Assembly (NCBI GenBank): GCA_030656215.1
Contig: JAUSOD010000106.1
Coordinates: 92,964 to 156,963, forward strand
Length of the DNA stretch: 64,000 nt
Direction: 5' to 3'
Source of the DNA: Azoarcus sp.
GTDB taxonomy: Bacteria > Pseudomonadota > Gammaproteobacteria > Burkholderiales > Rhodocyclaceae
Both the position numbers and the translations under genes were made by a program. Of this stretch, positions 36,364-45,260 are shown piece after piece. Each line of letters opens with the position of its first letter. Position 1 is the first letter of the stretch. The notes beneath the pieces were generated by a model. That model did not search any database and had not been told where the DNA came from. It was given only the letters and a program-made list of their open reading frames with translations.

Positions 36364-38060
36364 TCGGCGCTTCCGGTGTTGCCGCGAACGCGGGCGAGTG
36401 CGGACAGGGTGGAACTCTTGCGCGATGAAAGTTCGTGTCCCTGTTCGATCTCGGCATTCAAGGCGTCAATCTCTTCTTCGTACTCGGCGCGCAACGCCGA
36501 GATCTTGGCATCGAGTTCACGCCGTCTTCGTTCCAGGATGGCACGACGCTGGTCGGCATCGGCCTGGCTTGCCACGCGCTCGGCGGTTTGCTGTTGTTCG
36601 CGCATCAAACGCCCCGATCCGGTGAGGATCTCGCCACTTGCGCCGAGCATCACGTCTACGAGGCGAACACCCTCGGTGGTCAGCAGGAATTCGCGCACCT
36701 GATTGGAATGCGCCGTACCGCGCGCCTTGCACACATACAGGGCGCGTGTGCGCTCACCAGTGCTTTCGAGGTTGCGCAGCAGCAACCATACGTCAACCAG
36801 CGAGGAGACGGCGACCGATGTCGACTCGGGCGCTTCGTCACCCGCAGTCAGCGCGGTGAACAGCGAGGTGATCCCACGTGACTTGAACAGATCGACGGCG
36901 CGAATCAGCATGGCTTTAACGCGCTCGCTGTCCTGTCCGCTATTGAGCGAGGTAATCGGGTCTATGACTACGATCTGGGGCGTGAACTCCTCGACCATGC
37001 CCGATAGTGCGACAAGATGGCTTTCGAGGCCTCTCGCGGTCGGGCGTGCGGCATGAAAGCGCAACAGGCCCGCGTCCACCCACTGTTTCAGATCGAAACC
37101 GATCGAACTCATGTTGCGCAGGATCTGTGCCGGGGATTCCTCGAGCGCCACATACAGGCTGCGTTCTCCGCGAGCGCAGGCGGCATTCACGAGATGGGCT
37201 GCAATGCTGCTCTTGCCCGTTCCACTTCTGCCGCTGACCAGCACACTGCTGCCGCGGAAGATGCCACCGACGAGCATCGAGTCCAGGCTGCCGATGCCGG
37301 TAGATAATTTCTCCGAGCTGACCGGATAGTCCAGCCCGGCAGAGGACAGTGGCATCACGATGAAGCCATTGCGGTCGAGTACGAAAGGGCATTCATCACT
37401 GCCGTGCGCAGAACCGCGATACTTGACGATGCGCAGCCTGCGCGTCGCAATCTGATCGTCCACACGCTGATCGAGCGTGACGACGCAGTCCGCGATGTAC
37501 TCCTCGAGGCCGTGACGCGTAATGGTCGCGACACCGCGCTCGGTGGTGACCACCGCGGTGATGTTCCGGTCCTTGAACCAGCACATCAGCCGGCGAAACT
37601 CGGCGCGAAGGATGCGCAGATCGTCGAACGCTGCAAACAGGTTCTCGACGCCATCCAGCGCGATGCGCTGTGCTCCGGTGGCATCGATGGCCGCGCCCAG
37701 GCGCAGGAACAGGCCATCGAGGTCGTACTCGCCTGACTCGACCAACTCGTCAGGACCAAGGTCGATGTGCAATACGCGCAAGCGGTTTTCAAGTTGGTGA
37801 AGCGCGAGGTCAAAACCGATGGAGGCCACGTTGATCGCAATCTCCGCAGGGGTCTCCTCGAAACTGACAAAAACGCCGGGTTCTCCATGCCGCTCTATCC
37901 CGTGAAGGATGAATTCGAGCGCAAACAGCGTCTTGCCCGTCCCCGCGTGGCCGGCCAACAGCGTCGGGCGTCCGCGCGGCAGACCGCCGCCGGTGATGTC
38001 GTCGAAGCCGGTAATCCCGGTGGGGCACTTTTGCAGCTGAGAAACAGACATTGTCGTCAT
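36360..38060 (-). CDS. kaiC: KaiC-family double-domain ATPase/kinase with C-terminal coiled coil
   Basis: The 566-residue protein has two RecA-like domains. CI has Walker A GHAGTGKT (residues 37-44) and the catalytic glutamates at 68-69. CII has GRSGTGKS (277-284) and the pair at 307-308. At the KaiC phosphorylation site it has Ser419-Ser420 ([10 protein letters not shown]), where cyanobacterial KaiC has Ser-Thr, so autophosphorylation is plausible. From about residue 485 a predicted coiled coil of 60 residues ([11 protein letters not shown]...[26 protein letters not shown]) replaces the short KaiA-binding tail. Its start overlaps the PAS-GGDEF stop by 4 bases, and its stop overlaps kaiB. Confidence 0.92.
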   Translation of the reverse strand: MTTMSVSQLQKCPTGITGFDDITGGGLPRGRPTLLAGHAGTGKTLFALEFILHGIERHGEPGVFVSFEETPAEIAINVASIGFDLALHQLENRLRVLHIDLGPDELVESGEYDLDGLFLRLGAAIDATGAQRIALDGVENLFAAFDDLRILRAEFRRLMCWFKDRNITAVVTTERGVATITRHGLEEYIADCVVTLDQRVDDQIATRRLRIVKYRGSAHGSDECPFVLDRNGFIVMPLSSAGLDYPVSSEKLSTGIGSLDSMLVGGIFRGSSVLVSGRSGTGKSSIAAHLVNAACARGERSLYVALEESPAQILRNMSSIGFDLKQWVDAGLLRFHAARPTARGLESHLVALSGMVEEFTPQIVVIDPITSLNSGQDSERVKAMLIRAVDLFKSRGITSLFTALTAGDEAPESTSVAVSSLVDVWLLLRNLESTGERTRALYVCKARGTAHSNQVREFLLTTEGVRLVDVMLGASGEILTGSGRLMREQQQTAERVASQADADQRRAILERRRRELDAKISALRAEYEEEIDALNAEIEQGHELSSRKSSTLSALARVRGNTGSAE

Positions 38061-39706
38061 GGGGCCGCACCGGTATTTTGATTATGGAAACACATTATTC
38101 CCTTGCCTTTGGCCTTGGCCTCGAACATGGCGACATCAGCGGCATGGGTCAACGCGTCCAGTGTTGTGCCGTCGCGCGGGTAGATTGCGATACCGATACT
38201 GGCAGCGGTGCGCAGTTCCACCCCTTCGATGTGAAACGGGCGCGCCAGTTGATCAAGAACCTTGTGCGCCACGCGCGTTGCCGCGTGCTCGTCTTCCAGA
38301 TCCGGGACGACAACGTTGAACTCGTCACCGCCAAAGCGGCACGGTATATCGCTGGCACGCAGGCAGCCCGCGAGGCGACGGGCAATCTCGGCCAGAAGTC
38401 CATCGCCGACGTGGTGACCGTGGACGTCGTTGACCATTTTGAAGTCGTCGAGATCAATGAACATGATCGCGACCTTGTGCTTGTTGCGCTTGGCCCGGGT
38501 GAGGGCGAGTTCGGCATGACTGGCGAAAAGAAAGCGGTTTGGCAGACCGGTCAAGGCATCATGGTGTGCCAGATGAAGCAGCTGACTCTCTCTTTCCTTC
38601 ACTCGGGTGATGTCGGAAAAAATGGCGACATAGTTGCACACCGCGCCGTTCTCGTCGTGAATGGCGCTGATGTTGAGCCACTCCGGGTAAATCTCGCCAC
38701 TTTTGCGCCGATTCCAGATCTCGCCGCGCCACTGCCCGTGTGTGACCAGGGTGTGCCACATCTCGGCGTAGAACGAGACATCATGGCGCCCCGACTTGAG
38801 TACGCTGGGATTGTGTCCGATCACCTCGTCGGCGGTATATCCGGTGATCGTGGTGAAAGCCTGGTTGACGGTGACAATCAGGCCGCGGGTATCGGTGACG
38901 GTGATTGCTTCCAGCGTGTTCTCGAAGATCTTGCCGGATAGTCGCAACTGGGCGTTGTCCTTCATACGCCTTGAAATGTCCTCGACGATGCACATGATGC
39001 CTGCCGCGCGTCCTGCGTCGTCGCGCACAGGGGCGACCGAAAGGCTCATTTGCACACGGCTTCCATCTCTTCGCACATGGCCGATTTCCTTGCCCCTCAC
39101 TGCCGTGCCGCTCTGAACGGACGCTTCGATGAGTGGAAATTCGTTCCTGAGCGACTCGGACAGATCGGCCAGGGTGTTGCCAGAAATCTCATCGATCTTC
39201 CAGCCGAGAATGTTCTCCGCTGCAGGATTGAAGAGCTGGATCCGCCAATCGCTGTGCAGGGCAATGATACCCAGCGGCGCGCAGCGGTATAGCGTGGCGA
39301 GCGCTTCCTTTGCCTGTCGCAGTTCAGTTTCGGCCTTCTTGCGGGCAGTGACATCGCGCAACATGGCGATGAGTACCCTCTCCTCCGCCCAACACGCCTC
39401 GCTGACGCGCATTTCAGCCACGGTGAGGGATCCGTCGGCGCGCAGGATGTCGAGCTCGGTGACCTGATTCGCCGCGATCGGAAAACCAAACAGCGCGCCA
39501 CGGAATTCATCCTCCGGGCGCTGGAAGATCCTGGTTAGTGCGGGATTGCAAAAGACGACATAGCCATCAAGGTCGACGACCAGAATGCCGTCGGAGGCGT
39601 GCTCGACGATGCTGTGGAGCAAGGAGTGGGTAAGCGTTTGTTCACCGTTCGCGACCATGCTTTTGCCAGTTGATATCCGACACTCCCTTATTGCCGAAAC
39701 AGTCAT
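38057..39706 (-). CDS. PAS-PAS-PAS-GGDEF diguanylate cyclase, first gene of the kai operon
   Basis: The 549-residue soluble protein has three PAS domains: about residues 28-122, 138-245 (FNPAAENILGWKIDEI) and 258-370 (ITVNQ-type NQAFTTITGYTADEVIGHNP with a PAC segment WRGEIWNRRKSGEIYPEWLNISAI). A GGDEF domain has the intact active loop RFGGDEF (459-463) and an RxxD inhibitory site at 450-453. It should make c-di-GMP under control of PAS ligands or redox. No EAL domain and no membrane segment. A later start at the ATG of MVANGEQ (residue 17) is possible. Its stop overlaps kaiC by 4 bases. Confidence 0.88.
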   Translation of the reverse strand: MTVSAIRECRISTGKSMVANGEQTLTHSLLHSIVEHASDGILVVDLDGYVVFCNPALTRIFQRPEDEFRGALFGFPIAANQVTELDILRADGSLTVAEMRVSEACWAEERVLIAMLRDVTARKKAETELRQAKEALATLYRCAPLGIIALHSDWRIQLFNPAAENILGWKIDEISGNTLADLSESLRNEFPLIEASVQSGTAVRGKEIGHVRRDGSRVQMSLSVAPVRDDAGRAAGIMCIVEDISRRMKDNAQLRLSGKIFENTLEAITVTDTRGLIVTVNQAFTTITGYTADEVIGHNPSVLKSGRHDVSFYAEMWHTLVTHGQWRGEIWNRRKSGEIYPEWLNISAIHDENGAVCNYVAIFSDITRVKERESQLLHLAHHDALTGLPNRFLFASHAELALTRAKRNKHKVAIMFIDLDDFKMVNDVHGHHVGDGLLAEIARRLAGCLRASDIPCRFGGDEFNVVVPDLEDEHAATRVAHKVLDQLARPFHIEGVELRTAASIGIAIYPRDGTTLDALTHAADVAMFEAKAKGKGIMCFHNQNTGAAP

Positions 39707-39831
39707 GAAAAGCTGAGTGGCCTGATATTTGAACTTTTTTGGCCAAACGTGGGTGTAGGTCAGGGGTGTCTGAATAATGCACGAAAGCGCATTTATGTCA
39801 GCACCGAATGATCTATACCTACAACCTTAGT

Positions 39832-39861
39832 AGTATATATATCGGTTAGCCCGATTGGCAA
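39832..39861 (-). promoter_or_regulatory. Putative promoter of the GGDEF-kaiC-kaiB operon
   Basis: On the minus strand TTGCCA (39861-39856) and TATACT (39837-39832) are 18 bases apart. A 7-bp inverted pair TGTAGGT (39754-39760) / ACCTACA (39817-39823) flanks the expected start and leader. The gap 39707-40005 holds no gene, no Crp/Fnr-type box and no convincing terminator for dnr. Confidence 0.45.
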
Positions 39862-40005
39862 TAATCCTCAGCTACTGCCGTAAGCGGTCCTTGGCGAACG
39901 GACCAGAAGGTGAAAATGACATGTTTGCCTGCCGTTGTTTGGCGCGGTGAGCGAAAAAATCGCCGTGCTGTGACCCCGGTAGCCCGCTTCTGGCGGCCCG
40001 GGTAC

Positions 40006-40764
40006 TCAACTCAGCGTGGCACGCAGACGGGCGAGGTCTGGAATATGGATGGTGCGGCCTTCGACCTCGATCAGGCCGGCGTCGATCAGTTCGTGCAGGA
40101 TGCGGGAGAAGTGTTCCTGGGTCAGGTTGAGTCGCGAGGCGATGGTGCCCTTGCTGGTGGGCAGGCGGATGGAGACACGGCCGGTGCGCACCGTCTCCTC
40201 GTTCTCCTCTTCGCGCAACAGGTAGCCGATGATGCGGTCGCGCCCGGAACGCAGTGAGTAGCTTTCGACGTCGGCGATCAGCTGGTGCAGGCGGCACGAC
40301 AGTCCGGCGATGATCTTGCGGCAAAAGATCGGGTCGCGGCCCATCTCCTCGAACACCACGTGCTTGGCGATATGGATCACCTCGCAGTCGGTCAGGGTCT
40401 GGGCCATCACCACATAGGGTCGGTCCATGAACATCACGGCCTCGCCGAAGCTCTGCCCCGGGCCGAGAATCTCGACCACCTTCTCGTTACCCTCCGAGGA
40501 GCTGAAGGCGAGCTTGATCTGGCCGCGCACGATCAGGTGAAAGCCAGTGCACGGATCGCCGCGATGAAACAGGATGGCGCCCTTGCCTGCCGAGGCTTCG
40601 CGCGCGCCACGGGCAAAGTGCGCAATCTCATCGAGGGCGAGCCCCTTGAACAGCGTGGCGTTGCTCAGCAGCCGGCAGATGCGCTCCGTGTCCGTGCCTG
40701 AGCTCCGGGGGGGCGCTTCGGGTTCGCGCGTCGCGTCGGGGAACATCTCATCGCAGCGGTTCAT
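40006..40764 (-). CDS. dnr: Crp/Fnr-family regulator, Dnr type (NO-responsive)
   Basis: The 252-residue protein has a cyclic-nucleotide-binding-like beta-roll (GAILFHRGDPCTGFHLIVRGQIKLAF...GQSFGEAVMF), a dimerisation helix, and a C-terminal winged helix with recognition helix TIASRLNLTQEHFSRILHEL. The FNR cysteine cluster is missing, which argues against oxygen sensing by a 4Fe-4S cluster. DNR-type proteins use heme to sense NO and activate nir, nor and nos genes. GAGGTGATC precedes the ATG at 40764. It starts 4 bases after norD, so it is the last gene of the nor operon and may be autoregulated through the boxes upstream of norE or norC. Confidence 0.85.
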   Translation of the reverse strand: MNRCDEMFPDATREPEAPPRSSGTDTERICRLLSNATLFKGLALDEIAHFARGAREASAGKGAILFHRGDPCTGFHLIVRGQIKLAFSSSEGNEKVVEILGPGQSFGEAVMFMDRPYVVMAQTLTDCEVIHIAKHVVFEEMGRDPIFCRKIIAGLSCRLHQLIADVESYSLRSGRDRIIGYLLREEENEETVRTGRVSIRLPTSKGTIASRLNLTQEHFSRILHELIDAGLIEVEGRTIHIPDLARLRATLS

Positions 40765-40768
40765 TTGA

Positions 40769-42682
40769 TCACCTCGTGAGCTGGGCGTAGAACATTGGCA
40801 ATCGGGCGGGGAGTTCTTCCGGCTTGCGTATGACTGCAAATCCGGCGGGGCCGAACAGGTGGGGCAGGTAGCTGGCGCCCTCACGGTCGATGGTGACGCA
40901 AAACGGTACCACCCCGCGACGGCGTGCTTCGAGCACCGCCATGCGGGTGTCTTCGATGCCGTAGCGGCCGTCGTACAGGTCGAGGTCGTTGGGCTTGCCG
41001 TCGGACAGGATCAGCAGGATGCGGCGCGCGGCGCGCTGGGTGTCGAGCAGGGTGGTCGCGTGGCGGATTGCGGCGCCCAGGCGGGTGTAGTAACCGGGCT
41101 TGATCGCCATCACGCGGCCCCGGACACGGTCGTCGAAGCGTTCGTCGAAGCCTTTCAGGTGATGGAAGCGCACATTGCTGCGTTTGACCGAAGAGAAGCC
41201 GCACAGCGCGAAGCGGTCACCGGTGGCGGTCAGGGCCTCGCCGAACAGCAACAGGCTGTCGCGGATCACGTCGATCACGCGCGCTTCGCTCGACACCCAT
41301 GTGTCGGTGGACAGGGACAGGTCGGCCAGTGCGAGACAGGCCATGTCGCGCTCGCGCTTCTCCAGCGTGAGCCACAGCAGGTCGGAGGGTTGCTGGCCGC
41401 AGGCGCGGTCGGTGGTGGAGCGCACGGCGGCGTCAACGTCGAGTTCGCTGCCGTCGACCTGGGCCTTGATCCAGCGCCGGCCCGGCTGCAGCAGCGCAAA
41501 CTGCTGATGCAGCCGGCGCGCGGTGCGGCGCAGGCGGTCGGGCAGGGGCACCGGCGCGGCGCGTGGGTCGTCAGGTGCGGCGGCGAGTTCGAGCAGGCGG
41601 ACGTGGTCTTCGCGCAGCAGGTTCTTGCGGTAGTCCCATTCCGGAAGCGGGATGCCTTCGCCCAGCACCACATCGTCTTCTGCTGCCGAGGGCAGGTCCA
41701 GGTCGAAACGGATTTTGGATGCGGTGCGCTCGCCGTCGCGGGTTAGCGACAGCTTGTCGAGGTTGGCCGCCGCCGCGGCGGCATTCGGATCGGGGTCGTC
41801 GTCCTCGCTTCGTTTGACCTTGAGAAATTCGGCCACCGACAGCAGGCTCTCGGCGCGAAAGAATATGAGGAGGCCGTTTTTCTCGGGTGGGGCGTCGACC
41901 CGCTCGGTCTTGTGCGCGCGCTGTTCGGTCTCCTCGGCACCGGGTTCGGAGGGGGCTGCCGACTCTCCGTTTTCGCCGGCCTGGCTTTCGCCGCGGATGG
42001 GTTCGGCCGTTTGCGTGTGCGGGCACGCGAGCCAGGGGAGCAAGGGCTGTGCGGCGGGCGCTTTGTCGGGCACGGGCGGCAGCTCGATCACGCTGCCGGG
42101 CAGTTCGATTGCCTTGCGCAGCGCGCGCTCGCGTGCCGCCTCCGCGGCCGGCAGCTTGGCGGGATCGGGGCGTTGTGCAAGTGTGCCGGCCACTACGCGG
42201 CGGTAACGCGCGTCGAGGCCGGGCCAGCGGGCGAGGGCGTGCAGGGTCGCCTGCTGGTTGCGCTGCAGTTCGCGGGTCTGGTTGTCAGTCGAGGAGGGCG
42301 ATGAGGGCGGAGCCGACGCATCACTGCCGGCGAGCTCGGCGTGAGCCGCGGCGAGTGCGGCTAGCCACAGGTAGAGCTCGCGGTTCAGCGCGGCATCGGG
42401 GAAGGCCTCGATCCGTGGCGGCAGGCGCAGGGTGCTGTGGTCCATGCGCGCACGCGCCAGTTTCTCGCCGCTCCCGGCCAGGCGCGCGAGCCAGCTGCGG
42501 CGGGCGCCGTGCTCATCCTCGGTGGCGGCGGCCACGCGCAGCCCGCCGTCGCCGCCCAGCGCGCGAAACATCACGCCCACGGTGCGCTCCACCTGCTTGA
42601 GGGTGACGCCGGCTTCGGGAAAGCTCCCTCCGGCGGCGCGGGTGACCAGCCGGTGCCATATCTTGCCGACCGCTTCTTCCAT
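40769..42682 (-). CDS. norD: Nitric oxide reductase activation protein NorD
   Basis: The 637-residue protein has a divergent N-terminal half with Ala/Glu-rich linkers. A C-terminal von Willebrand A domain follows (ACLALADLSLSTDTW as MIDAS DxSxS, RILLILSDGKPNDLDLYDGRYGIEDT). NorD works with the AAA+ protein NorQ in maturing or inserting the NorB non-heme iron. It lies in one run with norE, norF, norQ and two membrane-protein genes, starting 3 bases after the polyferredoxin gene and ending 4 bases before dnr. Confidence 0.92.
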   Translation of the reverse strand: MEEAVGKIWHRLVTRAAGGSFPEAGVTLKQVERTVGVMFRALGGDGGLRVAAATEDEHGARRSWLARLAGSGEKLARARMDHSTLRLPPRIEAFPDAALNRELYLWLAALAAAHAELAGSDASAPPSSPSSTDNQTRELQRNQQATLHALARWPGLDARYRRVVAGTLAQRPDPAKLPAAEAARERALRKAIELPGSVIELPPVPDKAPAAQPLLPWLACPHTQTAEPIRGESQAGENGESAAPSEPGAEETEQRAHKTERVDAPPEKNGLLIFFRAESLLSVAEFLKVKRSEDDDPDPNAAAAAANLDKLSLTRDGERTASKIRFDLDLPSAAEDDVVLGEGIPLPEWDYRKNLLREDHVRLLELAAAPDDPRAAPVPLPDRLRRTARRLHQQFALLQPGRRWIKAQVDGSELDVDAAVRSTTDRACGQQPSDLLWLTLEKRERDMACLALADLSLSTDTWVSSEARVIDVIRDSLLLFGEALTATGDRFALCGFSSVKRSNVRFHHLKGFDERFDDRVRGRVMAIKPGYYTRLGAAIRHATTLLDTQRAARRILLILSDGKPNDLDLYDGRYGIEDTRMAVLEARRRGVVPFCVTIDREGASYLPHLFGPAGFAVIRKPEELPARLPMFYAQLTR

Positions 42683-42685
42683 CTC

Positions 42686-43705
42686 TCAATGCTCCCGTCC
42701 GGCGCGAAAGCCGGCTTCGTTCTGGCGGGCGGCCTCGTCTTCGACCCAGTGCAGCAGGGGGCCGTCGGGATTGTCGCGCTGGGTTTCGCCGCAGGCGTCG
42801 ATGCACTGCGCGCACTGGGTACAGGTAAACATGTGGCGCTTGATGTTGCGCGGGGTCAGCCGCATGGGGCACACCGCGTCGCAGGCGGATTGTTTCTCCG
42901 GCAGGCAGTTGGCGCAGTCGCTGGCGCGCGCGCGGAAGAAGCCCACCACCATGGCCTTCGGGTTGCCCATCCATGCCAGGCTCTGGAACAGCCCCACCGC
43001 ACAGGCGTAACGGCAGAACAGGTGACGGGCGAACAGAAACTCGATCGACAGCACGATGGTGGCCGCCGTGATGAAGAGGGTCTGGTTGCGGGTGAGTTCG
43101 CCGCCGATCAGGTTGCCGTATACCTCGCCGGGCGGTAGCAGATAGGTCAGGAACACGACCGCCCAGGTAAACGCAAAGCCCACCGCGGCGGGCACCACGA
43201 TGCCCCACCAGCGCGCATCGGGTTTGCGCCGGCTACCATCGGGCAGCCACGGGGTGATCGCTTCCTTCTCCCACACGCTGGGCTTGCCCGAGGCGCGCAC
43301 CATCAGGTTGTTGATCGTTTCCACCACCGAGAAGTGCGGGCATAGCCAGCCGCAATAGAGTCGTCCCCAGCGCCATGCGATAAATAGAAAGGCCCCCGCG
43401 CCGGCCAGCAGCGGCACAAACAGGCGCAGCATGATGTTCCCCGCGGCCTCGAGCGCACCGACCCGCCCGGCAATGAAGTCGTCCAGCCCGAGGTGCCATT
43501 CGAAGCCGAGCAGCCAGGCGTGCCCCGCATTGAGGTCGTAGCGCAGGATGTTGAACACCGGCGCCAACACGAAGAGAACGAAGAAGCCGACCTGGAACAG
43601 TGCGCGCCGCTGCTGCAGCGAGCGCGGTTGCGCCCGCCCGGCCACCGCGATCGGGATAATCCGTTGCGGTTTGCCGCTGGCAGTCGGTGGAAATTCAGTC
43701 GTCAC
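42686..43705 (-). CDS. Membrane polyferredoxin (NapH/CcoG-like) in the nor operon
   Basis: The 339-residue protein has about five membrane helices and, between and after them, the cysteine pairs CGWLCP and CRYAC. Two C-terminal ferredoxin-type motifs (SDCANCLPEKQSACDAVCP and CTQCAQCIDACGETQRDNP) follow. The layout is that of NapH, CcoG/RdxA and the NosR C-terminal half, which move electrons between the membrane and periplasm or help metal-centre assembly. It is not a standard nor gene. The GTG start at 43705 overlaps the preceding gene by 11 bases and gives the hydrophilic N-terminus RIIPIAVAGRAQPRSLQQRRALFQ. Confidence 0.82.
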   Translation of the reverse strand: MTTEFPPTASGKPQRIIPIAVAGRAQPRSLQQRRALFQVGFFVLFVLAPVFNILRYDLNAGHAWLLGFEWHLGLDDFIAGRVGALEAAGNIMLRLFVPLLAGAGAFLFIAWRWGRLYCGWLCPHFSVVETINNLMVRASGKPSVWEKEAITPWLPDGSRRKPDARWWGIVVPAAVGFAFTWAVVFLTYLLPPGEVYGNLIGGELTRNQTLFITAATIVLSIEFLFARHLFCRYACAVGLFQSLAWMGNPKAMVVGFFRARASDCANCLPEKQSACDAVCPMRLTPRNIKRHMFTCTQCAQCIDACGETQRDNPDGPLLHWVEDEAARQNEAGFRAGREH

Positions 43706-44102
43706 GACGTGGGCCCACCAGCGGGTAGCGCCATGTGCGACCGTTGATTGCACGCACCAGTCCCAGGACCCCGAGCAGAATGAGCCCGGCATGAAAGAGG
43801 ACGAAATACAGCACGCCGATCACCCATGACCACGGGTTGTCGAAGCCGCCGAGGACGAAGATCGCAACGCTGATCGAAACCAGCAGGCCACCGCCCCAGA
43901 TGCAGGTCACGACGGTCTGGCGCAGGTGATTGCGCACCAGCGGGTCGGGATGGTCGCCGTGGCGCAACCACAGCGCGACCAACACCAGAAAGGCAATCCC
44001 CGGCAACAGCATCAGGTTGATCAGAAACAGGGCTTCGGCGATCACGGCCAGAGGCGGGCCGGGCATCAGGTGCTTGAGCGGATCCTTGCGTTCTAGGGAC
44101 AT
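43695..44102 (-). CDS. Small membrane protein of the nor operon (DUF4870/Tic20-like)
   Basis: The 135-residue product has four hydrophobic helices (VIAEALFLINLMLLPGIAFLVLVALWL, TVVTCIWGGGLLVSISVAIFVLGG, VIGVLYFVLFHAGLILLGVLGLVRAI). The motif DPLVRNHLRQTVVT...AINGRTWRYPL recalls the DUF4870/Tic20 family. Function unknown. It sits between norQ (13 bases before it) and the polyferredoxin (11-base overlap), so it is part of the operon and probably linked to NorCB assembly or electron supply; that is inference. Confidence 0.65.
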   Translation of the reverse strand: MSLERKDPLKHLMPGPPLAVIAEALFLINLMLLPGIAFLVLVALWLRHGDHPDPLVRNHLRQTVVTCIWGGGLLVSISVAIFVLGGFDNPWSWVIGVLYFVLFHAGLILLGVLGLVRAINGRTWRYPLVGPRRDD

Positions 44103-44115
44103 TTGCTGGTGCCGG

Positions 44116-44931
44116 TCAGCGGCCGAAGGTGGCAGAAACCACTTCCATCAGCGCGTCGACGATCTCGGTGTCGTCGGTCAGGCTCTCCACGATTGCTGCG
44201 CGGCATGCTGCCACCGGGTCCATGCCGGCCTTGATCAGCAGCGCGGCGTAGATCAGCAAGCGGGTGCTGGCTGCCTCTTCCAGATCGTGATCCTTGAGTG
44301 CGCGCAGCGCACTGGCAATGCTGACCAGACGGCGGGCGAGGTCACGATCGCAGGCGGTTTCGCCGAGCAGGATCGCTTCTTCGCGCGCAGCAGCGGGGAA
44401 GTCGAAACGCAAGCTGACGAAGCGCTGCCGGGTGGAGGGCTTCATTCCCTTCAACAGGTTCTGGTAACCCGGGTTGTACGACACCACCAGCATGAATCCC
44501 GGCGGCGCCTGCAGCAACTCGCCGGTGCGGTCGATCGGCAGCAGGCGGCGGTCGTCGGCGAGCGGATGCAGCACCACGGTGGTGTCCTTGCGCGCCTCGA
44601 CCACTTCGTCCAGGTAGCAGATGCCGCCTTCGCGCACGGCGCGGGTGAGCGGACCATCGCACCACACGGTCTGGCCGTCGCCGATCAGATGGCGGCCGAC
44701 GAGGTCGGCAGCGGTCAGGTCGTCGTGGCAGGCCACGGTGTAGAGCGGCAACCCGAGCCGTGCGGCCATGAAGGCGACGAAACGGGTCTTGCCGCAGCCG
44801 GTCGGGCCCTTGATCAACAGCGGCAGGCGGTTCTTCCATGCGTGCTCGAACACGGCGATCTCGTCACCGGCGGGCTGATAGAAGGGCGTTTCCGATTGGT
44901 GTGCGGCGAGGGGAGGGAGGTCGTTTTTCAC
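44116..44931 (-). CDS. norQ: NorQ, AAA+ ATPase for nitric oxide reductase activation
   Basis: The 271-residue MoxR/CbbQ-class ATPase has Walker A KGPTGCGKTRF, Walker B ICYLDEVVEARKDT, the sensor 1 motif VVSYNPGYQ and the STRQRFVSLRFDF region. With NorD it matures NorB. It starts at a GTG whose last base overlaps the norF stop (GTGA), so translation is coupled. The family length is normal. Confidence 0.93.
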   Translation of the reverse strand: MKNDLPPLAAHQSETPFYQPAGDEIAVFEHAWKNRLPLLIKGPTGCGKTRFVAFMAARLGLPLYTVACHDDLTAADLVGRHLIGDGQTVWCDGPLTRAVREGGICYLDEVVEARKDTTVVLHPLADDRRLLPIDRTGELLQAPPGFMLVVSYNPGYQNLLKGMKPSTRQRFVSLRFDFPAAAREEAILLGETACDRDLARRLVSIASALRALKDHDLEEAASTRLLIYAALLIKAGMDPVAACRAAIVESLTDDTEIVDALMEVVSATFGR

Positions 44932-45260
44932 GTGGGCATTCCGTTCCAGTAAGCGAGGCCGATCAGCGCCCAGACGAGCGCCATCCAGCCCAGGGTGAGG
45001 ACGCGCCACATCAGGGGCGCGCGGCGCAGGGCCATGAAATCAAGGATGATCACGCTGCCCTTGGCAATGGACAGCACGGCGAGAAAGGCGACGATGAGGA
45101 CACCGCTGCTGCCGCGCTCGCCAACCGCCCAGGTCAGTACGGTGGCGACAATCAGCAGCAGCCACAGGATGGTGGCCCGGGTCGGGTTGCCATGGGTGTC
45201 GGTATGCATGGGCTTGTGCTCCTGTGACAGCGTTTCAGTAGGTGTGGTCATGGGTGGCAT
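44928..45260 (-). CDS. norF: NorF, small membrane protein (cytochrome c oxidase subunit IV-like)
   Basis: The 110-residue protein has three membrane helices (ATILWLLLIVATVLTWAVG, SGVLIVAFLAVLSIAKGSVIILDFMAL, VLTLGWMALVWALIGLAYW). The central KGSVIILDFMALRRAP motif is that of prokaryotic cytochrome oxidase subunit IV/NorF proteins. NorF supports full NO reductase activity. The ATG at 45260 overlaps the norE stop (TGATG); its stop overlaps norQ. An internal ATG at 45251 is an alternative. Confidence 0.85.
   Translation of the reverse strand: MPPMTTPTETLSQEHKPMHTDTHGNPTRATILWLLLIVATVLTWAVGERGSSGVLIVAFLAVLSIAKGSVIILDFMALRRAPLMWRVLTLGWMALVWALIGLAYWNGMPT

Noticed and set aside
35795..36457. A 220-codon minus-strand frame overlapping kaiB in another frame
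   Set aside because: It overlaps all of kaiB, which has clear family motifs, and its product has no recognisable domain. The CHRD/PEP-CTERM remnant is read in a different frame.
40006..40764. The regulator as an oxygen-sensing FNR
   Set aside because: The N-terminal cysteine cluster of FNR is absent, so a Dnr-type NO sensor is preferred.
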